Below are positions 1 through 5,470 of a stretch of 9,839 nt of DNA, in pieces (positions within the stretch are counted from its first letter, which is position 1; every line of letters starts with the position of its first letter). The translations under genes were made by a program, and so were the position numbers. The DNA comes from Clostridiales bacterium UBA7573 (GTDB lineage: Bacteria; Bacillota; Clostridia; Oscillospirales; CAG-272). The DNA lies in NCBI GenBank assembly GCA_002477905.1, contig DLLB01000088.1, forward strand, positions 10,165 to 20,003, given 5' to 3'. The notes beneath the pieces were generated by a model. It was given only the letters and a program-made list of their open reading frames with translations. It searched no databases and was not told the origin of the DNA.

Positions 1-1245
1 AAAGCCGGCAACGGCGGCAACGGCGCCGTATCCTTCCGCCGGGAAAAGTATGTCGCGCAAGGCGGTCCGGATGGCGGCGACGGCGGCAACGGCGGCAATA
101 TCGTACTGGTCATCGATGAAGGCACCAATACGTTGCTCGACTATAAAAACCGACGGAAGTTCGTCGCGCAGAACGGCGGCAACGGTGCAGGCGCGAAATT
201 TCACGGGGCAACGGCGCCGGACACCATTCTGCCCGTGCCGCCCGGCACAGTGGTACGGGACGCGGCAAGCGGCAAGATCATCAAAGATATGTCCGACTGC
301 GAGCCGTTTATCCTCTGCCGCGGCGGCAGAGGCGGTTGGGGCAACCGGCATTTTGCCACCCCCACACGGCAGATCCCGCGCTTTGCGCGCAGTGGCATGA
401 CGGGGGAAGAAAAAGAAGTCATCTTTGAGCTGAAAATGCTGGCGGACGTCGGACTGATCGGACTGCCGAACGTCGGCAAATCTACCATTCTTTCCAGGAT
501 CAGCGACGCGCACCCCAAGATCGCAAACTACCACTTCACCACCCTCTCTCCGAATCTCGGTGTGGTCAAGGTCGGCGACGGGAAGGGATTTGTCGTAGCG
601 GATATTCCCGGACTGATCGAGGGCGCTTCGGACGGCGCGGGTTTGGGACACAACTTTTTGCGACATGTGGATCGCTGCCGGCTGTTGGTGCATGTCGTAG
701 ACATTTCGGGCAGTGAGGGGCGCGATCCGCTGATGGATATTTCTCTCATCAACGACGAACTGGAAAAATACAGTCCGGAGCTTGCCGCACGCCCGCAGAT
801 CATTGCGGCGAACAAGGCGGACGCACTGCCGCCCGACACGGATCTTTCCCATTTTGAAGCCTGCGTCAAAGCGCAGGGCTATGATTTGCTCTATCTTTCC
901 GCCGCAAGCGGCGAACATATCCGTGACCTGGTGCATCTCATCTCCCAAACGCTTGACACCCTGCCGCCGCTGACCAAATATGAATCCGAAGAACTTCCCG
1001 CAGAGGAAGCCTTTGACAAGGAAGATCACAGCGTGACCATTCAGAATGTCAACGGCGTATATGTGGTGGAGGGAGAATGGCTGTTCCGTATGATGGGCTC
1101 GGTCAATTTTGAAGATCGGGAATCTTTGATGTACTTCCAGCGCGTCCTTCGCAAAAGCGGCGTGATCGCGGCTTTGGAAGCCAAAGGAGTGAAAGACGGC
1201 GATACCGTCAGTATCTATGATTTCGAATTTGAATTCATCCAATAA
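1..1245 (+). CDS. obg: Obg/CgtA ribosome-assembly GTPase, 5' end cut off by window
   Basis: Obg is a cytoplasmic GTPase that binds the maturing 50S subunit and links ribosome assembly to growth state. The reading frame is open from base 1 and 414 residues are visible. Compared with known Obg proteins only about the first 10 residues are missing. The glycine-rich Obg fold fills roughly residues 1-145 (KAGNGG, FRREKYV, GGPDGGDGG). The G domain follows: G1 GLPNVGKST at 154-162, the YHFTTL switch I segment, G3 DIPG at 201-204, G4 NKAD at 271-274 and G5 SAASG at 300-304. The C-terminal OCT domain runs from about 335 to the end and closes with an acidic/aromatic tail. In Firmicutes obg usually follows rplU and rpmA, so those genes probably lie upstream, though this is not visible. 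All GTPase motifs are intact and I see no frameshift. The identification is very secure. Confidence 0.97.
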   Translation, partial: KAGNGGNGAVSFRREKYVAQGGPDGGDGGNGGNIVLVIDEGTNTLLDYKNRRKFVAQNGGNGAGAKFHGATAPDTILPVPPGTVVRDAASGKIIKDMSDCEPFILCRGGRGGWGNRHFATPTRQIPRFARSGMTGEEKEVIFELKMLADVGLIGLPNVGKSTILSRISDAHPKIANYHFTTLSPNLGVVKVGDGKGFVVADIPGLIEGASDGAGLGHNFLRHVDRCRLLVHVVDISGSEGRDPLMDISLINDELEKYSPELAARPQIIAANKADALPPDTDLSHFEACVKAQGYDLLYLSAASGEHIRDLVHLISQTLDTLPPLTKYESEELPAEEAFDKEDHSVTIQNVNGVYVVEGEWLFRMMGSVNFEDRESLMYFQRVLRKSGVIAALEAKGVKDGDTVSIYDFEFEFIQ

Positions 1246-2815
1246 GCGCCGCTTTGGGATGCGGCTCGGCGCACTGCTTCTTTCCTTGGGCATTCTGTCC
1301 CTCGCTACCGCCTGCGCAAAGGATCCCACACCATCCGAAAGCAGTACCACAGCGCAAATCGTCACACCATCCGGATCCGGTACTACGACCGAGACACCCG
1401 GTACACTCCCTTCCCCAGGTACCACCACCGAAACGCCCGGTACACTCCCTTCTCCAGGTACCACCACCGAAACGCCCGGTACGCTCCCCTCTCCAGGTAC
1501 CACAACGGAAACACCCGGCACGTTACCCTCCCCAGGCACTACCACCGAAAATCCCCCGACGCCGCCCACGCCGGAAAAAACTTATCAGATTTCCTTTGAC
1601 TGTGCCGGCGGCAGTCCCTGTGCCCCCCTCGCTGTCAAAACGGGGGCGTCCTACACGCTTCCCACACCGAGCCGGACCGATTACGTCTTTGCCGGTTGGT
1701 ATGCGGAAAATGTCAAATTCACGGACGGCATATGGACGCTTACGGAAAATATCACGTTGACCGCAAAATGGACCTATGCGTTTGTGTTCCGGAAAACCGC
1801 GGACGGCGCGGAGCTTTGCTCCTATCTCGGAAATGAAGCGCAGGTGCAGATCCCCGCGCAATGGGACGGCATGCCCGTTTGCCGCATTGCGGCAAACGCA
1901 TTTTCCTTCCGCGCAAGAATCGAGCGTATCGGGATTCCGGCAAGCGTACGCGAAATCGCCGACGGCGCGTTTGTCTACTGTCAGAAGCTCGCCGCGTTCA
2001 CCGTGGACGCAGAGAATCCGGCGTTTCTCTCTGCGGACGGCGTACTGTATGACCGGGCGCAAACGGTACTGCTCCGTTGCCCCGGTGCGCGAAGCGCGCC
2101 GCTCGTCCTGCCGCAGACGCTGACGGAGATCCGCCCGTATGCCATGCAGAACTGCACCAAACTGAAAGAAATCACGTTTCCCGATACACTGACGGAGCTC
2201 GGCGCGCGGGCGCTGGATGATACCGCATGGTTTGCCAATCAGCCCGCGGGACTGCTCTGTATCGGCAAAGTCTGCTACCGTTATGTCGGCTCCGTATTCG
2301 ACGGCATGGGCATCACCGTACCGGACGGAATCGTTTCCGTGTCCGATCACGCATTTGAAGAACAGGCGGGACTGGGCGAAATCGGGTTGCCGGATTCGGT
2401 GCGCAAGGTCGGGGATTTTGCTTTTTTCAACTGCACGGGGCTTTTAACGGCAAATCTTTCTTTTGCAAAGGAAATCGGAAAATTCGCTTTTCACGGCTGT
2501 AAAAATTTACGGAACGTCACATTTGACGGAGAACAGGTATCCTTTGGAAATCATGTGTTCGGTTCCTGCAAAAAGCTGAAAAATTTTGTCATTCCATCCG
2601 GCGTGACGATTCTGCCGGAGGGAATGTTTGCCGACTGCACGGCGCTGACCGCCGTTACCCTACCCGCCGCTTTGCAAACGGTAGAAGCGGATGCATTTGC
2701 GCGCTGCACGGCACTGCGCACACTGACCGTTCCGGCAGAGCTTTCGCTTTCCACACTGACGGTCGGCACGGGGAACGAAGCCTTCGTCAAACTGTTTCCC
2801 AAACAAGAAGATTAA
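1217..2815 (+). CDS. BspA-like leucine-rich repeat surface lipoprotein
   Basis: Probably an exported, lipid-anchored surface protein for binding host, matrix or partner molecules; the ligand is unknown. From the 1217 start it has 532 residues. A basic n-region (KRR at 10-12) precedes a hydrophobic core and a lipobox-like LATAC with Cys33 as the likely lipidated residue. A Thr/Pro stalk follows, with four copies of a 13-residue repeat (56-107) and a degenerate fifth. Residues ~123-185 match the Listeria/Bacteroides (InlB-type, Flg_new) repeat: YQISFD, FAGWY, ITLTAKW. From ~186 to 520 come BspA-type leucine-rich repeats (LRR_5 style) such as the IPASVREIADGAF segment, plus the FLSADGVLYD insert typical of that family. 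The start is uncertain. ATG 1217 overlaps obg by 29 bases without a good ribosome site; ATG 1259, 13 bases after the obg stop, gives a shorter signal peptide (MRLGALLLS...). Either suggests translational coupling to obg. The class is secure, the role is not. Confidence 0.85.
   Translation: MISNLNSSNKRRFGMRLGALLLSLGILSLATACAKDPTPSESSTTAQIVTPSGSGTTTETPGTLPSPGTTTETPGTLPSPGTTTETPGTLPSPGTTTETPGTLPSPGTTTENPPTPPTPEKTYQISFDCAGGSPCAPLAVKTGASYTLPTPSRTDYVFAGWYAENVKFTDGIWTLTENITLTAKWTYAFVFRKTADGAELCSYLGNEAQVQIPAQWDGMPVCRIAANAFSFRARIERIGIPASVREIADGAFVYCQKLAAFTVDAENPAFLSADGVLYDRAQTVLLRCPGARSAPLVLPQTLTEIRPYAMQNCTKLKEITFPDTLTELGARALDDTAWFANQPAGLLCIGKVCYRYVGSVFDGMGITVPDGIVSVSDHAFEEQAGLGEIGLPDSVRKVGDFAFFNCTGLLTANLSFAKEIGKFAFHGCKNLRNVTFDGEQVSFGNHVFGSCKKLKNFVIPSGVTILPEGMFADCTALTAVTLPAALQTVEADAFARCTALRTLTVPAELSLSTLTVGTGNEAFVKLFPKQED
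1382..1549 (+). repeat. 39-bp tandem repeat (4 full copies plus partial fifth)
   Basis: In-frame minisatellite inside the lipoprotein gene. Full units lie at 1382-1420, 1421-1459, 1460-1498 and 1499-1537, with a partial unit from 1538 to about 1549 that keeps TTTE before diverging. Each unit encodes TTTETPGTLPSPG. Units two and three are almost identical, while one and four carry silent changes, so the array expanded by duplication and has begun to drift under protein-level constraint. The 39-bp period preserves the frame, so copy-number changes would only lengthen or shorten the Thr/Pro stalk. Confidence 0.95.
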
Positions 2816-2837
2816 AACGGGAAGTTTCCTGGGATGG

Positions 2838-2862
2838 GGGGAGCGCGCGATGCGTTCTCCCC
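2838..2862 (+). terminator. GC-rich stem-loop after lipoprotein gene, possible weak terminator
   Basis: GGGGAG (2838-2843) pairs with CTCCCC (2857-2862). The stem continues inward with CGC/GCG after a two-base bulge. It begins 23 bases after the lipoprotein stop. No T-run follows (TGTCGTTTGG), so it may stabilise the 3' end or terminate only partially. The rest of 2816-2965 shows no gene or RNA I can recognise. Confidence 0.35.
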
Positions 2863-2966
2863 TGTCGTTTGGATGTCCCCGTACAGTCTGCATGCATCTT
2901 TGTTACGCCGATTTCCGTTGATCCCGCCTTTGCAGGCAAAAAATCACGCAAATTCAAAGAAAACCC

Positions 2967-2995
2967 TTGACAAATCAGCAAAATGCTGATATAAT
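2967..2995 (+). promoter_or_regulatory. Consensus sigma-A promoter for the rpmG-secE-nusG-rplK-rplA operon
   Basis: TTGACA (2967-2972) and TATAAT (2990-2995) both match the housekeeping consensus exactly. The spacer is 17 bp, and TG at 2987-2988 makes an extended -10. The predicted transcription start is about 3002, leaving a ~107-base leader before rpmG. Such strength fits a ribosomal protein operon. Confidence 0.92.
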
Positions 2996-3001
2996 AGTAT
3001 C

Positions 3002-3025
3002 ACCTCTGCGGCGGAGGTCTTTTTT
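3002..3025 (+). promoter_or_regulatory. Terminator-like hairpin at the very start of the rpmG leader
   Basis: ACCTC (3002-3006) pairs with GAGGT (3014-3018). A T·G and a G-C pair extend the stem to seven pairs around a CGG loop, and six T's follow at 3020-3025. The shape is that of a Rho-independent terminator, but it begins at the predicted +1 of the strong promoter. It could end readthrough from the obg-lipoprotein transcript, attenuate the new transcript, or act as a 5' stabilising hairpin. The left arm also pairs with 3041-3050 in a competing structure. Confidence 0.5.
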
Positions 3026-3050
3026 GTGTGCAAAAAATTTGCCGCTGAGG
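3003..3050 (+). promoter_or_regulatory. Alternative long hairpin in rpmG leader, competing with the 3002-3025 hairpin
   Basis: CCTCTGCGGC (3003-3012) pairs with GCCGCTGAGG (3041-3050) at nine of ten positions. Inside it TTTTTTG (3020-3026) pairs with CAAAAAA (3031-3037) around a TGTG loop. This uses the left arm and the T-run of the smaller hairpin, so the two folds exclude each other, as terminator and antiterminator do in attenuators. No energy calculation was done. Confidence 0.45.
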
Positions 3051-3064
3051 GAGATAAAAAGCAA

Positions 3065-3083
3065 GGAATTCCGCCGGAATTCC
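3065..3083 (+). repeat. Perfect 8-bp hairpin formed by two GGAATTCC palindromes
   Basis: GGAATTCC at 3065-3072 and again at 3076-3083 flank GCC. Because each copy is its own reverse complement, the pair is both a direct repeat and an inverted repeat, giving a perfect eight-pair stem with a three-base loop. It ends 10 bases before the rpmG ribosome site (GGGAGGT, 3094-3100) and has no T-run, so it is not a terminator. It may protect or expose the ribosome site or bind a protein. Confidence 0.6.
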
Positions 3084-3108
3084 AAATATTATCGGGAGGT
3101 GCGAACGA

Positions 3109-3258
3109 ATGAGAGTAAAAGTAACGTTGGCATGCAGTGAATGCAAGCAGAGAAATTATGATACCGAGAAAAACAAGAAAAACAATCCGGATAGGCTTGA
3201 AATGAATAAATATTGCCGTTTCTGCCGCAAGCATACTCTGCACAAAGAAACGAAATAA
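3109..3258 (+). CDS. rpmG: 50S ribosomal protein L33 (zinc-ribbon form)
   Basis: L33 is a small protein of the 50S subunit near the E-site. This 49-residue reading frame begins MRVKVTLACSEC and ends KHTLHKETK, the usual L33 length and layout. Two CxxC pairs (Cys9/Cys12 and Cys37/Cys40) form the zinc ribbon, so this is the zinc-binding type and not the Zur-controlled zinc-free paralogue. GGGAGGT at 3094-3100 lies eight bases before the ATG. It is the first gene of the operon, and its stop codon touches the secE ribosome site. Other small ribosomal proteins have similar basic composition, but the CxxC spacing and the secE-nusG context settle the call. Confidence 0.96.
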   Translation: MRVKVTLACSECKQRNYDTEKNKKNNPDRLEMNKYCRFCRKHTLHKETK

Positions 3259-3270
3259 GGAGGCAGCACC

Positions 3271-3579
3271 ATGGCAGACGAGATGAAAAAAGAACCCGCT
3301 GAGGTAGTTCCTGCCGAGAAGGCAAACAACGCAGTTACAAAGAAACAACCTGCCAAGAAGCCTGTCAAGAAAAAAGAGAACAAATTCTTCCGTGCGATCG
3401 CAAAGTTCTTCCGCGATTATAAGAGCGAACTGAAAAAGATCGTTTGGTGCAGCAAGAAACAGTTACTCAACAACACTTGGGTAGTGTTGGTCTGCATGGT
3501 CGTGGTTGCCGCCGTCACCGGCGCGCTCGACTTCGGTTTTTCCAAGTTGCTGAACTGGATCGCAGGGCTGATCGGGTAA
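3271..3579 (+). CDS. secE: Preprotein translocase subunit SecE
   Basis: SecE clamps and stabilises the SecY channel in the cytoplasmic membrane. This 102-residue protein has the short single-span bacterial form. A Lys/Ala/Pro-rich cytoplasmic N-terminal tail (1-38) is followed by the amphipathic helix FFRAIAKFFRDYKSELKKIVW (39-59), then one membrane segment at about 69-89 and a short C-terminal tail. AGGAGG at 3258-3263 sits seven bases before the ATG and overlaps the rpmG stop region. nusG starts six bases after the secE stop, the classic secE-nusG pairing. One oddity: the nearly universal Pro after the conserved Trp (VW-P-S) is Cys60 here. The N-terminal tail is longer than in B. subtilis. 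Family assignment is secure. Confidence 0.95.
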   Translation: MADEMKKEPAEVVPAEKANNAVTKKQPAKKPVKKKENKFFRAIAKFFRDYKSELKKIVWCSKKQLLNNTWVVLVCMVVVAAVTGALDFGFSKLLNWIAGLIG

Positions 3580-3585
3580 GGCGTC

Positions 3586-4131
3586 ATGAGTGATTTCAGC
3601 GACGCGATCGCCGAACCGAAATGGTATGTTGCACACACATACACAGGCTACGAAAACAAGGTCAAAGCAAATCTTGAAAAGCTGGTGGAAAACCGCGGCT
3701 TGCAGGACAAAATCATGGAAACCTGCATTCCGGTAGAGATCCACACAGAGAAAAAAGGCGACGAAGAAATTCAGGTGGAGGAGAAAATCCTGCCGAGCTA
3801 TGTGTTAGTCAAGATGATTATGTCGGACGAAACATGGCATGTGGTCCGCAACATCAGCGGCGTGACGGGATTTGTCGGCCCGGGATCCAAACCCGTGCCG
3901 CTCACCGATGAAGAAGTCGCGGCTTTCAAGTTGGAAAAGGTACGCGAGATTACGCTCGGCTATGCAGTCGGCGACAGCGTGAAGATCTCCGTTGGTCCGC
4001 TTGCCGGATTTGTCGGCACGGTACAGGAGATTTCCGACGATAAAAAGAAAGTCAAGGTGCTTGCGTCCATGTTCGGACGCGAAACGCCTGTGGAACTTGA
4101 CACAGGCGACGTCAAAGCGCTGGAAGTTTAA
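3586..4131 (+). CDS. nusG: Transcription termination/antitermination factor NusG
   Basis: NusG binds RNA polymerase during elongation, modulates pausing and contacts Rho or the ribosome. The 181 residues match the family length. The NGN domain spans about 12-115, with KWYVAHTYTGYE at 12-23, LPSYVLVKM at 69-77, and TWHVVRNISGVTGFVG at 83-98. The KOW domain follows at about 128-178 (GDSVKISVGPLAGFVG, then SMFGRETPVELD). The ATG comes six bases after the secE stop. Its ribosome site is weak (AAGG at 3578-3581), so translation is probably coupled to secE. Where many NusG proteins have FPGY, this one has LPSY (Ser71), a mild departure at the RNA polymerase-facing segment. There is no domain insertion. 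Confidence 0.97.
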   Translation: MSDFSDAIAEPKWYVAHTYTGYENKVKANLEKLVENRGLQDKIMETCIPVEIHTEKKGDEEIQVEEKILPSYVLVKMIMSDETWHVVRNISGVTGFVGPGSKPVPLTDEEVAAFKLEKVREITLGYAVGDSVKISVGPLAGFVGTVQEISDDKKKVKVLASMFGRETPVELDTGDVKALEV

Positions 4132-4165
4132 AACTCCGGCAAAAGAAAATACCGTTTTAGCAATT

Positions 4166-4233
4166 ACGGCATTGCCTGCCGTTTGTATGTGGGAGAGAGA
4201 AAATTCTGTATATTCTTTCGCATAGAACCACAT
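4166..4233 (+). promoter_or_regulatory. Structured nusG-rplK intergenic region, candidate L1 autoregulatory leader
   Basis: The 118-base gap between nusG and rplK contains two stem-loops. ACGGC (4166-4170) pairs with GCCGT (4178-4182). ATGTGG (4187-4192) pairs with CCACAT (4228-4233), and within it GAGAGA (4193-4198) pairs with TCTTTC (4214-4219). The larger hairpin ends two bases before the rplK ribosome site (GGAGGT, 4236-4241), so a bound protein could block initiation. In E. coli, L1 represses rplK-rplA translation at the equivalent place; whether this RNA mimics the L1 site of 23S rRNA is inference. I see no convincing promoter here. Confidence 0.4.
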
Positions 4234-4249
4234 TTGGAGGTGTATTGAA

Positions 4250-4675
4250 ATGGCAAAGAAAATTTCAGGTTATATTAAGCTCCAGATTCCTGCTGGAAAA
4301 GCAACCCCCCAACCGCCGATCGGTCCGGCTCTCGGTCAGTACGGCGTCAGCATTCCGAACTTCACAAAAGAGTTCAACGAGCGCACCAAGAACGATATGG
4401 GACTGATTATCCCGGTCGTTATCACGGTTTACGCAGACCGCACGTTCTCTTTCATCACCAAAACTCCGCCGGCACCGGTTCTGATCAAGAAGGCTTGCGG
4501 CATTGAAACCGCTTCCGCCGTTCCGAACAAGACCAAGGTTGCAAAGCTGACCAAAGAACAGGTCAAGCAGATCGCAACGCAGAAGATGCCCGATCTCAAC
4601 GCCGCTTCCTTAGAGAGTGCGATGAGCATGATCGCCGGAACCGCCCGCAGTATGGGTATCACGGTCGAGGACTAA
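4250..4675 (+). CDS. rplK: 50S ribosomal protein L11
   Basis: L11 forms the base of the GTPase-associated stalk of the 50S subunit, binds the 1050-1100 region of 23S rRNA and is needed for stringent-response sensing by RelA-type enzymes. The 141 residues match the usual length. The N-terminal domain (1-72) starts MAKKISGYIKLQIPAGKATP and holds the proline-rich segment with Pro20, Pro22, Pro23 and Pro26, where thiostrepton-class drugs bind. The RNA-binding C-terminal domain runs from about 73 to the end and carries KMPDLNA and GTARSMGI. GGAGGT at 4236-4241 lies eight bases upstream. The segment GQYGVSIPNF differs from the commoner GQ(H/R)GVNIMxF, but all structural landmarks remain. It is followed 18 bases later by rplA. 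Confidence 0.97.
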   Translation: MAKKISGYIKLQIPAGKATPQPPIGPALGQYGVSIPNFTKEFNERTKNDMGLIIPVVITVYADRTFSFITKTPPAPVLIKKACGIETASAVPNKTKVAKLTKEQVKQIATQKMPDLNAASLESAMSMIAGTARSMGITVED

Positions 4676-4693
4676 TCGGAGGAGGATTGTAAC

Positions 4694-5383
4694 ATGAACG
4701 GAAAAAAGTACAAAGAGAGTGCGAAACTCATTGATAAAAACAAGACCTACGAGCCTGCGGAAGCAATGGCTTTGGTCTGCCAGACCGCAAAAGCAAAATT
4801 CGACGAAACTGTAGAACTGCACGTTCGTCTCGGCGTTGACTCCCGCCATGCAGATCAGCAGGTGCGCGGTGCGGTCGTTCTCCCCAACGGTACCGGTAAG
4901 ACCGTGCGTACCTTGGTATTCGCAAACAAGCCGGAATTGGTCGAAGCTGCAAAGGCAGCAGGCGCGGATTATGTCGGCGCTGCAGAATATGTGCAGAAAA
5001 TTCAGAACAACTGGTTCGAATTTGATGTAATCATCGCTACCCCGGATATGATGGGTATGATCGGTCGTCTCGGTAAGGTGCTCGGTCCGAAGGGCTTGAT
5101 GCCGAACCCGAAGGCAGGTACCGTCACAAACGACGTGGCGCGTGCGGTAACCGAAGCAAAAGCCGGTAAAATCGAATACCGTCTGGACAAGACCAACATC
5201 ATCCACTGCCCCATCGGCAAAGCATCTTTCGGTGCGGAAAAGCTCGGTGAGAACTTTGAGACGATCGTCGGCGCCATCATCAAGGCAAAGCCGGCATCTG
5301 CTAAGGGACAATACATGAAGAGTTGCGTCATCGCATCCACCATGGGCCCCGGTATCAAGGTCAACACCTCGAAGCTCGGCTAA
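4694..5383 (+). CDS. rplA: 50S ribosomal protein L1
   Basis: L1 forms the mobile L1 stalk of the 50S subunit and helps release deacylated tRNA from the E-site. In many bacteria it also represses its own operon by binding mRNA. The 229 residues are the normal bacterial length. The L1 signature GRLGKVLGPKGLMPNPKAGT lies at 124-143, and domain I is formed by the two ends (FDETVELHVRLGVD at 37-50, then GPGIKVN near the C-terminus). GGAGGAGG at 4678-4685 gives a very strong ribosome site eight bases before the ATG. It is the last gene of the operon: a strong terminator begins 21 bases after the stop. The commonly adjacent rplJ-rplL genes are absent, and the next gene lies on the opposite strand. 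Confidence 0.97.
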   Translation: MNGKKYKESAKLIDKNKTYEPAEAMALVCQTAKAKFDETVELHVRLGVDSRHADQQVRGAVVLPNGTGKTVRTLVFANKPELVEAAKAAGADYVGAAEYVQKIQNNWFEFDVIIATPDMMGMIGRLGKVLGPKGLMPNPKAGTVTNDVARAVTEAKAGKIEYRLDKTNIIHCPIGKASFGAEKLGENFETIVGAIIKAKPASAKGQYMKSCVIASTMGPGIKVNTSKLG

Positions 5384-5404
5384 AAGATCTTTTTCCAAAA
5401 ATAC

Positions 5405-5437
5405 AAAGAGACGAACCAAACGGTTCGTCTCTTTTTT
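5405..5437 (+). terminator. Strong Rho-independent terminator after rplA, probably bidirectional
   Basis: A perfect 13-pair stem, AAAGAGACGAACC (5405-5417) with GGTTCGTCTCTTT (5422-5434), encloses an AAAC loop and is followed by more T's to 5437. Read on the minus strand the same stem is followed by TTTGTATTTTT. It therefore very likely also ends the convergent sigma factor transcript, whose stop is at 5471. Confidence 0.95.
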
Positions 5438-5470
5438 ATGTGGCGGGACGCCCTGTGTGCCTGATTGCCG

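Noticed and set aside
1382..1549. Possible CRISPR-like repeat array
   Set aside because: The units are directly adjacent without unique spacers and encode an in-frame protein repeat, so this is a coding minisatellite.
1523..2350. 275-codon minus-strand frame inside the lipoprotein gene
   Set aside because: It is antisense to a clear lipoprotein gene, with no ribosome site and no recognisable domain.
2929..2949. GCCT-TTGC-AGGC mini-hairpin followed by A-run
   Set aside because: Only four base pairs, and the A-run is on the wrong side for a plus-strand terminator. Nothing on the minus strand would need one here.
4183..4214. Possible internal promoter before rplK (TTGTAT and TATATT)
   Set aside because: The spacing is 20 bases and the -35 match is poor. 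The same bases form the leader hairpin, so I do not call a promoter.
4610..5419. 269-codon minus-strand frame opposite rplA
   Set aside because: rplA is unmistakable on the plus strand. The antisense frame starts in the terminator stem and has no plausible initiation signal.
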